Shown piece after piece: positions 8,039-20,229 of a DNA stretch of 64,000 nt. Numbering within the stretch: position 1 is the stretch's first letter; every line of letters starts with the position of its first letter. Under the pieces are notes generated by a model. The model was given only the letters and a program-made list of their open reading frames with translations. It ran no database searches and was not told the origin of the DNA. Source of the DNA: Actinoallomurus purpureus (GTDB lineage: Bacteria > Actinomycetota > Actinomycetes > Streptosporangiales > Streptosporangiaceae); NCBI RefSeq assembly GCF_024055795.1, contig NZ_JAMXMY010000005.1:248001-312000 (forward strand), in the 5' to 3' direction. The position numbers and the translations under genes are program-made.

Positions 8039-10017
8039 CCGCCCGGCGCGGCCGCGGGCCGGCCGCACCCTCCCCGCCCGGAGGCCCGCGCCGCGCGAGC
8101 GGCCCGGGCCAGGTGGGTCGTGGTCAGAACGGCCGTGGCCAGGCATCCTCCGCGCGTTCGGGCAGCCGGGGGGCCGGCGGTGCCAAGCAGGCCGCCCGGC
8201 GCGTTCGAGGCGGCCGTCAGCCGGCCGCGCGGCCGCCACGGGCAATTCTGAGGCGCCGCATCGTCCGCCGCGACCCGATCAAGCGGCTGAACGTCGGCCT
8301 GCTGCTCGTGGCGTTCGTGCTGTCGCTGTTCGCCGGGCGCCTCGTCCAGCTGCAGGGGCTGGAGTCCAAGGGATACGCCGAGGCGGCCGTGCGCCAGCGG
8401 CTGAGCCGGATCGACCTGCCGGCGGTCCGCGGTGACATCACCTTCGCCCAGGGACAGCGGCTCGCGATGACGGTCGACGCCCGGGTGATCTACGCCGACC
8501 CCACGCTGATCCAGCAGTACGAGCAGAAGAACAGGACGAACATCCGGAACAAGATCGCGACGACGCTCGCGTCGATGTTCGGCCTGAACCCGGCGACACT
8601 GCTGCAGAAGTTGGCCCCCCGATCGAAGATGGACCACTACCGGGAGCTCATCCACCACGTCGAGCCGGACAAGGCCCGCATGGTGACCGCGATGGACTTC
8701 ACCGGCATCGGCACGCTGCAGGAGTACCGCCGGATCTACCCGGGCGGCTCGCTGGCCGCCAACGTCGCCGGCTTCGTCAACGCCGAGGGCGACGGCGGCG
8801 CGGGTCTGGAGTCCAGCATGAACAAGCTGCTGAAGGGGCGCAGCGGCTGGCAGAAGGTGGAGGTCAGCGAGAAGGGCCAGCGCATCCCCATGGGCGAGGA
8901 CCAGCAGAGCAAGCCGGTCCCGGGCAAGGGGCTGCGGCTGACCCTCGACCAGGACATCCAGTGGAAGGCGCAGGAGGCCATCGCCCGGCAGGTCAAGGCG
9001 ACCAAGGCGCAGAGCGGCACCGCGATCGTCATGGACCCGCGGTCGGGGCAGATCCTCGCCATGGCCACGGCGCCGACCTTCGACCCGTCCGCGTACTGGA
9101 AGTCGACGGACTGGGGCGACCGGGCGATCGACGAGGGCTTCGAGCCGGGCAGCACCAGCAAGGTGGTCACGGCGGCGGCGGCGCTGGAGGTCGGCCACGT
9201 CACCCCCGACACCGTGTTCACCGTGCCGGACCACATCACGAAGTTCGACCGGACGTTCCACGACTCCGAGCGGCACTCCACGGAGCGCCTCACCTTCGGC
9301 GGCGTCCTCGCCAAATCCAGTAACGTCGGCACCATCATGGCCAGCGACAAGCTGACACCGACGCAGCTCTACCAGTACATGCGGGCCTTCGGCTACGCCG
9401 AGAAGACCGGCGTCGGCCTGCCGGGTGAGAGTCGCGGACTGCTCAAGCCGCCGAACCAGTGGTGGGGCACCGACCGCTACTCGATCGCGTTCGGGCAGTC
9501 GGTGTCGGTGAACGCCCTGCAGGTCGCCAGCGTCTACGCCACGATCGCCGACCACGGGGTCCGCGTGACCCCCAACCTGATCGCCGGCACCACCGACGAC
9601 CACGGCAACCTGACGCCCGCGGCCAAGCCGGCCCAGCGCCGGGTCATCAGCAGCACCACCGCCGCCGAGCTCACCAAGATGCTCGAAGGAGTCACCACCA
9701 AGGAGGGCACCGCGCCCGCCGCGCAGATCCCCGGCTACCGCGTCGCGGGCAAGACCGGCACCGCCCAGCGGGTGAACCCCAACGGCCGCGGGTACGAGGG
9801 CGGTGGCTACACCTCGACCTTCGTCGGCTTCGCACCGGCGGACGCCCCGCAGCTCGTCGTCGAGGTCGTGCTGCAGAAGCCGCAGAACGGCTACTACGGT
9901 GGACAGGTGGCGGCTCCCGTGTTCAAGGACGTGATGAGCTTCGCGCTGCAGAGCCGGCGCGTCCCGCCGAGCTCGGGCCGGCCACAGAAGATCCGTATCT
10001 CCCCAGACCACGGCTGA
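8035..10017 (+). CDS. ftsI: Penicillin-binding protein FtsI (PBP2b/PBP3 class, septal transpeptidase)
   Basis: Class B penicillin-binding protein of 660 aa that cross-links septal peptidoglycan with FtsW. The first 80 residues are basic and Gly-rich. A membrane helix (LNVGLLLVAFVLSLFAG) follows near 88-105, then the PBP dimerisation domain. The transpeptidase motifs are S373-T-S-K376, S428-S-N430 and K573-T-G575. I chose the GTG at 8035, whose GTGA overlaps the ftsL stop, indicating coupled translation. A reading frame extends further upstream antiparallel to no real domain and was excluded. Confidence 0.93.
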   Translation: MTARRGRGPAAPSPPGGPRRASGPGQVGRGQNGRGQASSARSGSRGAGGAKQAARRVRGGRQPAARPPRAILRRRIVRRDPIKRLNVGLLLVAFVLSLFAGRLVQLQGLESKGYAEAAVRQRLSRIDLPAVRGDITFAQGQRLAMTVDARVIYADPTLIQQYEQKNRTNIRNKIATTLASMFGLNPATLLQKLAPRSKMDHYRELIHHVEPDKARMVTAMDFTGIGTLQEYRRIYPGGSLAANVAGFVNAEGDGGAGLESSMNKLLKGRSGWQKVEVSEKGQRIPMGEDQQSKPVPGKGLRLTLDQDIQWKAQEAIARQVKATKAQSGTAIVMDPRSGQILAMATAPTFDPSAYWKSTDWGDRAIDEGFEPGSTSKVVTAAAALEVGHVTPDTVFTVPDHITKFDRTFHDSERHSTERLTFGGVLAKSSNVGTIMASDKLTPTQLYQYMRAFGYAEKTGVGLPGESRGLLKPPNQWWGTDRYSIAFGQSVSVNALQVASVYATIADHGVRVTPNLIAGTTDDHGNLTPAAKPAQRRVISSTTAAELTKMLEGVTTKEGTAPAAQIPGYRVAGKTGTAQRVNPNGRGYEGGGYTSTFVGFAPADAPQLVVEVVLQKPQNGYYGGQVAAPVFKDVMSFALQSRRVPPSSGRPQKIRISPDHG

Positions 10018-10037
10018 CCAGCGGTACCCTCTCCGCC

Positions 10038-11618
10038 GTGTCCAACAGACCCGATCCCGATCTCATGCGACCCAAGACCGTTCCCGCCCGCCCGCTGTCC
10101 GGGCTCATCTCCCTCCTCGGCCTGAGCGAGGGGAGCGAGCCGGTGCGGGGCATGGTGACCGGCGTCACGCACGACTCCCGGAAGGTCCTGCCGGGTGACC
10201 TGTACGCCGCGCTGCCGGGCAGCCGCTTCCACGGCGCCGTGTTCGCGGGGCAGGCCGCCGAGGCGGGAGCCACCGGGATCCTCACCGACCGTGAGGGCCG
10301 CATCCGGGCCGAGAAGTCGGGGCTGCCGGTGCTCGTCGTGGACGACCCTCGCGCGGTGCTCGGCCGGGTGGCGTCATGGGTGTACGGCGACCCGGTGCGC
10401 GACCTGATCGTGCTGGGCGTCACCGGCACGAGCGGCAAGTCGACGACGACGTTCCTGCTGGAGGCGGGGCTGCGGGCCGCCGGTCACGAGACGGGCCTGG
10501 TCGGCGGGATCGAGATCCGCGTCGGCGGCGAGGTGCTGCCGAGCGCGCTGACCACGCCGGAGGCGACCGACCTGCACGGCCTGTTCGCGCTGATGCGCGA
10601 GCGCGGCGTGACCGCGGCGGCCATGGAGGTCTCCAGCCACGCCCTGGACTTCGGCCGGGTGGGCGGCGCGTTCTACGAGGTCGCCGTGTTCACGAACCTC
10701 TCGCAGGACCACCTCGACCACCACCCGACCATGGAGGACTACTTCGCCGCGAAGGCGCGGCTGTTCACCCCGGAGTACAGCCGGATCGGCGTCGTCAACG
10801 TGGACGACTCCTGGGGACGGCGGCTCGACCACGTCGCGAGGATCCCGGTGACGACGTTCTCCGCGGCCGGCGACCCGGGCGCGGACTGGCGAGCGGTGGA
10901 CGTGCGGCTGCGGCCGGACGGCAGCGACTTCCGGGTGGTGGGCCCGGGCGGGGTGGAGGCCGAGGCGCGGGTGCCGCTGCCCGGCCCGTTCAACGTCGCC
11001 AACGCGCTGGGCGCCATCGTCGCGCTGGTCGAGTCGGGGATCGCCCTGCAGACCGCGGTGCACGGCGTCGCCGGTCTGCCCGGGGTGCCGGGGCGGCTGG
11101 AGCGCGTCGACGAGGGCCAGGAGTTCGTCGCCCTGGTCGACTACGCGCACAAGCCCGGGGCCGTCCAGGCCGTCCTGGAGACGCTACGGCCGCTCGTGGC
11201 CGACGCGGAGGAGGGCCCTGGGCGGCTGATCGTCGTCCTCGGCTGCGGCGGCGACCGCGACACCGGAAAACGCCCCGTCATGGGGGAACTCGCCGCGCGC
11301 CTCGCCGATGTCGCCGTCTTCACCGACGACAATCCGCGCTCCGAGGACCCCTGGGCCATCCTCACCGCTATGGTCGGGGGGGTACTCACCGTGCCGGAGA
11401 GCGAACGGGCGCATGTGATCGTGGAGCCCGACCGGGCGGCGGCGATCGCCCTCGCGGCCGGCCGGGCCCGGCGCGGCGACGTCGTCGTCATCGCCGGCAA
11501 AGGTCATGAACAGGGGCAGTATGTCGGCGGTGCGGTCCTCCCGTTCGACGATCGGGAGGTCATGCGGCGCGTCCTGCGTGTCCTGCGCGAACGCCGGGAG
11601 CGACCCGATGACCGCTGA
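10038..11618 (+). CDS. murE: UDP-MurNAc-L-Ala-D-Glu:meso-diaminopimelate ligase MurE
   Basis: MurE adds the third stem-peptide residue to UDP-MurNAc-dipeptide in the cytoplasm. The ATP loop VTGTSGKSTTTF lies near residue 128 and the Mur ligase middle and C-terminal domains follow. The motif DDNPRSEDP near residue 430 carries the DNPR signature of enzymes that use meso-diaminopimelate rather than lysine. The GTG at 10038 gives 526 aa. An ATG at 10065 (517 aa) is an equally possible start, since neither has a strong ribosome site. The gene lies 20 nt after ftsI. Confidence 0.93.
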   Translation: MSNRPDPDLMRPKTVPARPLSGLISLLGLSEGSEPVRGMVTGVTHDSRKVLPGDLYAALPGSRFHGAVFAGQAAEAGATGILTDREGRIRAEKSGLPVLVVDDPRAVLGRVASWVYGDPVRDLIVLGVTGTSGKSTTTFLLEAGLRAAGHETGLVGGIEIRVGGEVLPSALTTPEATDLHGLFALMRERGVTAAAMEVSSHALDFGRVGGAFYEVAVFTNLSQDHLDHHPTMEDYFAAKARLFTPEYSRIGVVNVDDSWGRRLDHVARIPVTTFSAAGDPGADWRAVDVRLRPDGSDFRVVGPGGVEAEARVPLPGPFNVANALGAIVALVESGIALQTAVHGVAGLPGVPGRLERVDEGQEFVALVDYAHKPGAVQAVLETLRPLVADAEEGPGRLIVVLGCGGDRDTGKRPVMGELAARLADVAVFTDDNPRSEDPWAILTAMVGGVLTVPESERAHVIVEPDRAAAIALAAGRARRGDVVVIAGKGHEQGQYVGGAVLPFDDREVMRRVLRVLRERRERPDDR

Positions 11619-11681
11619 GCGCGCGCGGCGCCGCGTGCCCGCGCAACGACGGACCACTCGGACTTCCGGCAAGGAGCAGAC

Positions 11682-13079
11682 TTGATCCCACTCTCCCTCG
11701 CGAGGATCGCGGAGATCACCCGGGGCAGGATGGACGGTGCCACCCCTGAGACGGTCGTGAGCGGACCCGTCGTGATCGACTCGCGGCAGGCCGAGCCCGG
11801 CGCGCTGTTCGTCGCGTTGCGGGGTGAGCGTGCGGACGGGCACGACTTCGCCGCCCGGGCGGTCGACGCCGGTGCGGCGGCCGTACTCGCCGAGCGTCCC
11901 GTCGGGGTGCCCGCGATCGTCGTCGACGACGTCCTGACCGCCCTGAGCGCGCTGGCCCGCGCGGTGGTGGACCGGCTGCCCGAGACGACCGTGATCGGCG
12001 TCACCGGGTCGGCGGGCAAGACCTCGACCAAGGACCTCCTCGCCCGGCTCACCGGCCGGCTCGGACCGGCCGTCGCGCCTCCGGGCTCGTACAACAACGA
12101 GATCGGCCACCCCCTCACCGTCCTGCGCGCCGACGAGAGCACCCGCTACCTCGTCCTGGAGATGGGCGCCCGGGGAATCGGGCACATCGCCCACCTCGCG
12201 CGTGTGGCGTCCCCCGACATCGGCGTCGTGCTGAACGTCGGCAGCGCCCACATCGGGGAGTTCGGCAGCCGCGAGGTCGTCGCCAAGGCCAAGGGCGAGC
12301 TGGTGGAGTCGCTGTCCCCCCAGGGTGTGGCCGTCCTCAACGCCGACGACCCCCTCGTCCGGGCCATGGCGGCGCGCACCTCGGCGCGGATCACGCTGTT
12401 CGGGCGCGTGCCGGAGGCGGACGTGCGCGCCGCGGACGAGTCACTCGACGACGAGGGACGCCCGCGCTTCACCCTGGTCACCCCCGGGGGCTCGGCCGAG
12501 GTCGCGCTCCGCCTGTACGGCGCGCACACGGTGAGCAACGCGCTGGCCGCCGCCGCGGTCGCCCACGAGCTCGGCATGCCGGTCGCCGACATCGCCGAGG
12601 CGCTGTCGGAGGCGACCCCCGCGAGCCGCTGGCGGATGGAGGTCACCGAGCGCCCCGACGGCGTGACCGTGATCAACGACGCGTACAACGCCAACCCCGA
12701 GTCGGTCCGGTCGGCGCTCGACACTCTCGCCCACATGGCCCGTGACCGGCGCGCCTTCGCCGTCCTCGGCGAAATGGCGGAGCTGGGTGCGGCGACGGTG
12801 AGTGAGCACGAGAAGATCGGTACCCACGCGGCGCGGGGCGGCCTAACGGGGCTGATCGCCATCGGCGAGACCGCCGCGTCCGTGCTGAAGGGTGCTGGAC
12901 AAGTGGGGTCATGGACGGGAGAAGGCGTGCGGGTCGAGGATGCCGACGCGGCGGTGGCCGCGCTGGGCGAGAGACTACGGCCAGGTGACGTCGTGCTGGT
13001 GAAGGGCTCGCGCGTCGCCGGGCTGGAGAAGGTCGCCCAGGCAGTGCTGGAGATGCCCGAAGGGGGGCACCAGGCGTGA
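11682..13079 (+). CDS. murF: UDP-MurNAc-tripeptide:D-Ala-D-Ala ligase MurF
   Basis: MurF adds D-Ala-D-Ala to complete the UDP-MurNAc-pentapeptide. It has 465 aa. The ATP loop [13 protein letters not shown] is near residue 107, with [11 protein letters not shown] and the [11 protein letters not shown] stretch typical of MurF. The start is TTG, supported by AAGGAG 7 nt upstream, and it begins the conserved N-terminal domain directly. The TGA overlaps the mraY GTG by 4 nt. Confidence 0.93.
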   Translation: MIPLSLARIAEITRGRMDGATPETVVSGPVVIDSRQAEPGALFVALRGERADGHDFAARAVDAGAAAVLAERPVGVPAIVVDDVLTALSALARAVVDRLPETTVIGVTGSAGKTSTKDLLARLTGRLGPAVAPPGSYNNEIGHPLTVLRADESTRYLVLEMGARGIGHIAHLARVASPDIGVVLNVGSAHIGEFGSREVVAKAKGELVESLSPQGVAVLNADDPLVRAMAARTSARITLFGRVPEADVRAADESLDDEGRPRFTLVTPGGSAEVALRLYGAHTVSNALAAAAVAHELGMPVADIAEALSEATPASRWRMEVTERPDGVTVINDAYNANPESVRSALDTLAHMARDRRAFAVLGEMAELGAATVSEHEKIGTHAARGGLTGLIAIGETAASVLKGAGQVGSWTGEGVRVEDADAAVAALGERLRPGDVVLVKGSRVAGLEKVAQAVLEMPEGGHQA

Positions 13080-14134
13080 GGACCATCCTTGTCGCGTCGG
13101 CCCTCTCACTGATCATCGGACTGCTTGGCACGCCGGTGTGGATCCGCGTGGTCCGCCGTCTCGGGTACGGCCAGATGATCCGTGAGGAAGGGCCGGAGGC
13201 GCACCTCAGCAAGCGGGGCACGCCCACGATGGGCGGCACCGTCTTCATCGTCGCCGCGCTCATCGGCTACGGCGTCGCCCACGCGGTCACGGCCACGCCG
13301 CCCACGGTGTCCGGGCTGCTCGTGGTGCTGCTGATGACCGGTCTGGGCGTCGTCGGCTTCGTCGACGACTACATCAAGGTCTTCAAGCAGCGGAGCCTGG
13401 GCCTGCGCAGCGGCGCGAAGATGATCGGCATCATCGTCGTCGGCGTCGTGTTCGCGTTGTTGTCCCTCCGGTTCCCGAACGCCTACGGGGCCACCCCGGC
13501 CAACCCGCACCTGTCGTTCCTGCGCGACTTCGGCCCGTCGATCGGCCCGTACCTCTTCGTGATCTGGGCGCTGATCATGATCGCGGGCACGTCGAACGCC
13601 GTGAACCTCACCGACGGCCTCGACGGCCTCGCGGGCGGCGCGGTCGGCACGGTGCTCGGGGCGTACGTCCTGATCGGCAACTGGCAGCTGCGCAACAGCT
13701 GCTTCTACGTCGCACTGGCACCGACCTGTTACACGGTCCGCGACCCGCTCGACCTGGCCGTCGTCGCCTCCGCGGTGCTCGGCGCCCTGGTCGGCTTCCT
13801 GTGGTGGAACGCCCCGCCCGCCCGCATCTTCATGGGCGACACGGGCTCGCTCGGCCTGGGCGGCGTGATCGTCGGCCTCGCCGTGATGACCCGGACCGAA
13901 CTGCTGTTCATCATCCTCGGCGGCCTGCCGGTCCTCATCACACTGTCGGTGATCATCCAGGTCGGGTCGTTCAAGTTGACGCGGAAACGCGTCTTCAAGA
14001 TGGCGCCGCTGCAGCACCACTTCGAGCTGTCGGGCTGGGCCGAGACGACGATCGTGGTGCGGTTCTGGCTGATCTCGCTACTGTGCGTGGCGGCGGGCCT
14101 CTCGCTGTTCTACCTCGAATGGATGCCGAACTGA
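13076..14134 (+). CDS. mraY: Phospho-MurNAc-pentapeptide translocase MraY
   Basis: MraY of 352 aa transfers phospho-MurNAc-pentapeptide to undecaprenyl phosphate, forming lipid I at the inner membrane face. About ten membrane segments are visible. Active-site landmarks are GFVDDYIKV (paired Asp), [24 protein letters not shown] and the C-terminal [12 protein letters not shown] with its His cluster. It starts with GTG overlapping the murF stop, and its stop overlaps the murD ATG by 1 nt. Confidence 0.95.
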   Translation: MRTILVASALSLIIGLLGTPVWIRVVRRLGYGQMIREEGPEAHLSKRGTPTMGGTVFIVAALIGYGVAHAVTATPPTVSGLLVVLLMTGLGVVGFVDDYIKVFKQRSLGLRSGAKMIGIIVVGVVFALLSLRFPNAYGATPANPHLSFLRDFGPSIGPYLFVIWALIMIAGTSNAVNLTDGLDGLAGGAVGTVLGAYVLIGNWQLRNSCFYVALAPTCYTVRDPLDLAVVASAVLGALVGFLWWNAPPARIFMGDTGSLGLGGVIVGLAVMTRTELLFIILGGLPVLITLSVIIQVGSFKLTRKRVFKMAPLQHHFELSGWAETTIVVRFWLISLLCVAAGLSLFYLEWMPN

Positions 14135-15528
14135 TGACGGTCACCTGGAGCGGCTTGCGCGTGTGCGTCGCGGGCGCCGGCCTGTCCGGCCGCGCCGCCG
14201 CCCGTGTGCTGGCCGCCCGCGGCGCGGACGTCACCCTCGTCGACGCGCGTGACGACGAGACGCTGCTCGCCAAGGCCGCCGTGCCGGGCGTCACGGTGCG
14301 CCTGGGCGACGGTGACACCCTGCCGCCGGGGACCGAGCTGGTCGTCACCTCGCCCGGCTGGCGTCCCACGGCGCCGCTGCCGGTGACCGCCGCTCAGGCC
14401 GGCGTCGAGGTCATCGGCGAGGTCGAGCTCGCCTGGCGGCTGCGCGGGCCGGACGCACCGCCCTGGCTGGCCATCACCGGCACCGACGGCAAGACCACCG
14501 TCGTGCGGATGCTGGCCCGGATGCTGGAGGCCGCCGGGCACCGGACGATCGCGGTCGGCAACGTCGGCACCCCCATCGTCGAGGTGGTCGCCGGCGGCGA
14601 CGGAGCGGGCCCGGAGCCGTACGACGTGCTGGCCGTGGAGCTGTCCAGCTTCCAGCTGCACTGGTCGAGCTCGATCCGGCCGCTCGCCGCGACCGTCCTC
14701 AACATCGCCGCCGACCATCTCGACTGGCACGGTTCGCTCGACGCGTACGCCGCCGCCAAGGGCAAGATCTTCGCGCCTGGCACGCTCGCCGTGGTCAACG
14801 CCGACGACGAGTGGTCCGTGCGCCTCGGGGAGGGCGCCGAGCGCTCCGTCGGTTTCACGCTCGGCGTGCCCAGCCCCGGCCGGCTCGGCGTCGTCGAGGA
14901 ACTCCTCGTGGACCGGGCGTTCACCGGCGACCCGGTACGCGAGGCGGCCGAGCTGGCCGAGCTCTCCGACGTCCGGCCGTTCGCGCCGCACAACGTCGCC
15001 AACGCCCTCGCCGCCGCGGCGCTGGCCCGCGCGTACGGCGTGCCGCCGGAGGCGGTCCGCGAGGGCCTGCACCGGTTCCGGCCCGATCCGCACCGCATCG
15101 AGCACATCGCGACCGTCGGCGACGTCGACTACATCAACGATTCCAAGGCCACCAACCCCCACGCGGCGGCCGCGTCCCTGGCGGCGTTCCGCTCCATCGT
15201 GTGGATCGCCGGCGGACTCCTCAAGGGCGCCGACGTGGACGACCTCGTGCGCTCGTGCGCCGACCGGCTGCGCGGTGTGGTCCTCATGGGCACCGACCGG
15301 GGGCGGATCGCCGAGGCACTCGCGCGACACGCCCCGGATGTCCCGGTCGTCGACGTCGCCGACACCGACACTGGTGCCATGGACCGCGTCGTGACCGAGG
15401 CCGCCGGACTCGCCCGGCCCGGGGACACCGTGCTGCTCGCCCCGGTGGGGGCCTCGATGGACATGTTCGCCGGCTATCCGGCACGCGGTGAGGCGTTCGC
15501 CGCGGCCGTGGGGCGGCTCGCCGGGTGA
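14134..15528 (+). CDS. murD: UDP-MurNAc-L-alanine:D-glutamate ligase MurD
   Basis: MurD of 464 aa adds D-Glu to UDP-MurNAc-L-Ala. The N-terminal Rossmann domain opens with VCVAGAGLSGRAAARVL, followed by the ATP loop ITGTDGKTTVVRM near residue 115. HLDWHGSLDAYAAAKGKI and YINDSKATNPHAA are conserved MurD motifs. The ATG at 14134 overlaps the mraY TGA by one base (TGATG), so translation is coupled. It sits in the usual mraY-murD-ftsW order. Confidence 0.94.
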   Translation: MTVTWSGLRVCVAGAGLSGRAAARVLAARGADVTLVDARDDETLLAKAAVPGVTVRLGDGDTLPPGTELVVTSPGWRPTAPLPVTAAQAGVEVIGEVELAWRLRGPDAPPWLAITGTDGKTTVVRMLARMLEAAGHRTIAVGNVGTPIVEVVAGGDGAGPEPYDVLAVELSSFQLHWSSSIRPLAATVLNIAADHLDWHGSLDAYAAAKGKIFAPGTLAVVNADDEWSVRLGEGAERSVGFTLGVPSPGRLGVVEELLVDRAFTGDPVREAAELAELSDVRPFAPHNVANALAAAALARAYGVPPEAVREGLHRFRPDPHRIEHIATVGDVDYINDSKATNPHAAAASLAAFRSIVWIAGGLLKGADVDDLVRSCADRLRGVVLMGTDRGRIAEALARHAPDVPVVDVADTDTGAMDRVVTEAAGLARPGDTVLLAPVGASMDMFAGYPARGEAFAAAVGRLAG

Positions 15529-15570
15529 GTCCCGCGTTTCCGCGTGCCGCATGAGGAGGGGGAGCCGACC

Positions 15571-16827
15571 GTGAGCGTGGCCTACGTCGACGAGGAGGAT
15601 CAGCGGTCGGGGCCGCGCGCCTGGGCGTCCGGCGTGGCCGGCCTGCTCGACCGCCCGCTCACCTCCTACTACCTCGTCCTCGGCAGCTCGCTCCTCCTGC
15701 TGGCGCTCGGCATGGTCATGGTGCTGTCGGCCTCGAGCGTCCGTCAGTACCAGAACACCGGGTCGGCGTTCACGCTGTTCGAGAAGCAGGCCCTGTGGGT
15801 CGGCATCGGCCTGCCGCTGATGTGGCTGGCCGCCCGGCTCCCGCCCAAGACGTTCCGCACGGTGGCCTACCCGCTGATGCTGCTGTCGGCGCTGGCCCTG
15901 GCCGTCGCGCTGACCCCCGGTCTCGGGCAGAGCGCGAACGGCGCGCAGCGCTGGATCAGCTTCGGCGGGCCGTTCCAGCTGCAGCCCTCCGAGCCGGCCA
16001 AGCTGGCGCTCGTGCTGTGGGGCGCCGACCTGCTGGCCCGCAAGGAGAAGCTGCGTCAGCTCACCGACTGGCGGCAGCTGCTGATCCCGCTCCTGCCGGG
16101 CGCCGGCGTCCTCGTGCTGTTCATCATGCTGGGCAGCGACCTCGGCACCACGGTCGTGCTGCTGACGATCTTCCTGTCGCTGCTGTGGGTCGTGGGCGCG
16201 CCGGGCCGCCTCTTCGTCGGCATGGCCGGCGTGACCAGCGTGCTGGTCGCCATCCTCATCGTCGTCGAGCCGTACCGCATGGCGCGGCTGACCGGCTTCC
16301 TCGACCCGTCCGGCAACCAGCTCGGCACCAACTACCAGGGCATCCAGGGGCTGTACGCCATCGCCTCGGGCGGGCTGCTCGGCACCGGGCTGGGCGAGGG
16401 CCGGGCCAAATGGAACTACCTGCCGCACCCCGAGACCGACTTCATCTTCGCCATCATCGGTGAGGAGCTCGGCCTGATCGGCACGCTCGTCGTCCTCGGC
16501 CTGTTCGGCGTGCTGGCGTACGCCGGCCTGCGGATCGCCCGGCGGGTCAAGGATCCGTTCATGCGGCTGGCCGCGGCGGGCGCGACCGCCTGGCTGATCG
16601 GCCAGGCCGTCATCAACATCGGCGCGGTGATCGGCGTCCTGCCGATTACCGGCATCCCGCTGCCTCTCGTGTCGTACGGTGGATCCGCCCTCATCCCGAC
16701 CTTGTTCGTGCTGGGCATGCTGTTGTCGTTCGCGAAACGCGAGCCCGGCGCCCGGCAGGCCCTCGCCGCACGTGGTCCGGGACCGGCCGTGATGGCTCTA
16801 AGCTGGCTGGGCCTGGCAAAGCGCTGA
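15571..16827 (+). CDS. ftsW: Septal peptidoglycan glycosyltransferase FtsW (SEDS)
   Basis: SEDS-family polymerase that extends glycan strands at the septum together with FtsI. It has 418 aa and about ten membrane segments. Conserved landmarks are the loop ending LQPSEPAKLALVLW (essential Asp/Glu region of SEDS proteins), HPETDFIFAIIGEELG and the C-terminal PLVSYGGSALI. I chose the GTG at 15571 with AGGAGGGGGAG upstream; the GTG at 15544 would place that ribosome site inside the gene. Confidence 0.93.
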   Translation: MSVAYVDEEDQRSGPRAWASGVAGLLDRPLTSYYLVLGSSLLLLALGMVMVLSASSVRQYQNTGSAFTLFEKQALWVGIGLPLMWLAARLPPKTFRTVAYPLMLLSALALAVALTPGLGQSANGAQRWISFGGPFQLQPSEPAKLALVLWGADLLARKEKLRQLTDWRQLLIPLLPGAGVLVLFIMLGSDLGTTVVLLTIFLSLLWVVGAPGRLFVGMAGVTSVLVAILIVVEPYRMARLTGFLDPSGNQLGTNYQGIQGLYAIASGGLLGTGLGEGRAKWNYLPHPETDFIFAIIGEELGLIGTLVVLGLFGVLAYAGLRIARRVKDPFMRLAAAGATAWLIGQAVINIGAVIGVLPITGIPLPLVSYGGSALIPTLFVLGMLLSFAKREPGARQALAARGPGPAVMALSWLGLAKR

Positions 16828-16875
16828 GGGTGTTGCACCCGTGACGGAGCGAGTCGATTGATCAGGAGCGCGAGC

Positions 16876-17969
16876 ATGAGGGTTGTCCTGGCAGGTGGCG
16901 GCACAGCAGGACACATCGAACCCGCCCTGGCACTTGCCGACGCCTTGCGCCGGGAGGACCCGGGCGTCCAGGTGACCTGCCTGGGCACCGAGCGGGGTCT
17001 GGAGACCCGCATCGTGCCGCAGCGGGGTTACGAACTCGCACTCATCCCGCCCGTGCCGCTGCCTCGTACGCTCACACCCCGCCTGCTCACCGTGCCCGGC
17101 CGCCTCGCCGGCGCGATCAACGCCGCGGCGGCCATCCTCGACCGCACGCAGGCCGACGTGCTCGTCGGCTTCGGCGGCTACGTCGCGACCCCCGGCTACC
17201 TCGCCGCGCGCCGCCGGAAGATCCCCATCGTCGTCCACGAGGCGAACCCGCGCCCGGGCCTGGCCAACCGTCTCGGCGCACGCTTCACCGACCACGTGGC
17301 GGTCGCCTCGCCGGAAACGCCGCTGCCGCACGCCGCGGTGGTCGGCATCCCGCTGCGCCGCGAGATCGCCACGCTCGACCGGCTCGGCATGGGCGACAAG
17401 GCGCGAGCCCACTTCGGCCTGCGCTCGGACCTGCCGACGCTGCTGGTGTTCGGCGGCTCGCAGGGCGCCCGCTCGCTCAACCGGGCGATCGGCGAGGCCG
17501 TTCCGCAACTCAGGCAGGCCGGCATCCAGATCCTGCACATCGTCGGCCCGAAGAACCTCGCCGAGCCGGAGTTCACCCCCGACGACCCGGCCTACATCAT
17601 GCTGCCGTACTGCGACCGGATGGACCTCGCCTACGCCGCCGCCGACTTCGCCATGTGCCGGGCCGGCGCCATCACGTGCGCCGAGCTGACCGCGGTGGGG
17701 CTGCCCGCGGCGTATGTCCCGCTGCCGATCGGCAACGGCGAGCAGCGGCTCAACGCCGACCCGATCGTCAAGGGCGGCGGCGGCCTGCTCGTCGAGGACA
17801 GCGAGCTGAGCGCCGACTGGATCCGCGCCAACGTCCTCCCCATCCTCGGCGAACCCGAGCGGGTCGCCCAGATGTCGGAGGCCGCCGCCCGCATGGGCCG
17901 CCGGGACGCCGACGTCGCCCTCGCCCGCCTGGTCGCCCAGGTGGTCGCGCAGTCCCCGGGGACGCACGC

Positions 17970-17973
<4 letters not shown>
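16876..17973 (+). CDS. murG: UDP-GlcNAc transferase MurG
   Basis: MurG of 365 aa transfers GlcNAc to lipid I, making lipid II on the inner membrane face. The N-terminal G-loop [48 protein letters not shown] and the C-terminal [10 protein letters not shown] loop and [11 protein letters not shown] region are all present. The ATG at 16876 has AGGAG 7 nt upstream and starts directly at the family's conserved N-terminus; an upstream ATG at 16858 is less likely. It overlaps murC by 4 nt. Confidence 0.94.
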
Positions 17974-19367
<1,394 letters not shown>

Positions 19368-19437
19368 GCGGCCGTCTCCGGGGGCACCACGCGCACTCCC
19401 CGTGGTGCGGCCCTGGAGCGAGTGAGGAGGCGTGACC

Positions 19438-20223
19438 ATGGACGCCGAGGCCACCTCGCGGGCCGGGGGGAGCCGTCCCCCCTCAGGCGGTGCGCCCGGA
19501 GCGGAGACGGACTCGCCGGACCGGCCGCCGCCCGCTCGGCGTCGTCCCAACCGGTGGAAGGTGCTGTTCGTCGGGCTCTTCGTGGCGGGGGTGCTCGGCA
19601 CGGCGACGTGGGTGCTGCTGGGGTCACGGCTGCTCGTCGTCCGGCGGATCGACGTCACGGGCGAGCGGCTCGTCTCGCGCGACGAGGTGATCGCCGCGGC
19701 ACGGGTGCGCCTGGGGGAGCCCCTGGCCAGACTCGACACCGGTGTCGTCCGCGACCGTGTGGAGGCGGTGCAGGCGGTGGAGACCGCCCACGTCGAACGC
19801 CGGTGGCCGACGACGGTCCGGATCGTCGTCCGGGAGCGCACGCCGATCGTCGTGGTTCAGCGCGACAACCGGTTCCTCCAGATCGACCGGTACGGCGTGA
19901 CCGTTCTCACGTCCGCCGCCCGTCCGCGCGGGCTGCCGGTGCTGAACGTGGCGAATCCCACGCAGAGCGATCCGGCGCTCCGGGCCGGTCTGTCCGTCCT
20001 CCGGGCGCTGCCTCCGTGGCTCGGCCGGCGCGTGGCCGGCGCGGAGGTCCTGTCGCCGGAGGCGGTCACGTTGCGGCTGGCGGACGGCGTCACCGTCGTG
20101 TGGGGCGCTCCGGAGCGCGGGCCCGACAAACTCCGGTTGCTGCACGGCCTGCTGGGCGACTCGCAGCAGCGCGGGGTGAAGACGATCGATGTCAGCTCCC
20201 CCGAGGTCGTCACCACCAGTTGA
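19438..20223 (+). CDS. ftsQ: Cell division protein FtsQ (POTRA domain)
   Basis: FtsQ of 261 aa, the divisome scaffold linking early and late proteins. A Pro/Arg-rich cytoplasmic tail (about 40 residues) precedes one membrane helix (KVLFVGLFVAGVLGTATWVLL). A POTRA domain follows, starting RRIDVTGERLVSRDEV. VERRWPTTVRIVVRERTP and LQIDRYGV are typical FtsQ beta-domain segments. The ATG at 19438 lies 7 nt after AGGAGG; the GTG at 19432 is too close to it. The gene ends just before the mobile element, and its C-terminus looks complete. Confidence 0.9.
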   Translation: MDAEATSRAGGSRPPSGGAPGAETDSPDRPPPARRRPNRWKVLFVGLFVAGVLGTATWVLLGSRLLVVRRIDVTGERLVSRDEVIAAARVRLGEPLARLDTGVVRDRVEAVQAVETAHVERRWPTTVRIVVRERTPIVVVQRDNRFLQIDRYGVTVLTSAARPRGLPVLNVANPTQSDPALRAGLSVLRALPPWLGRRVAGAEVLSPEAVTLRLADGVTVVWGAPERGPDKLRLLHGLLGDSQQRGVKTIDVSSPEVVTTS

Positions 20224-20229
20224 CGCGAT

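Noticed and set aside
6679-10011. Very long antisense reading frame opposite ftsL/ftsI
   Set aside because: A high-GC shadow without recognisable domains, a ribosome site or compositional sense; typical of GC-rich actinobacterial genes.
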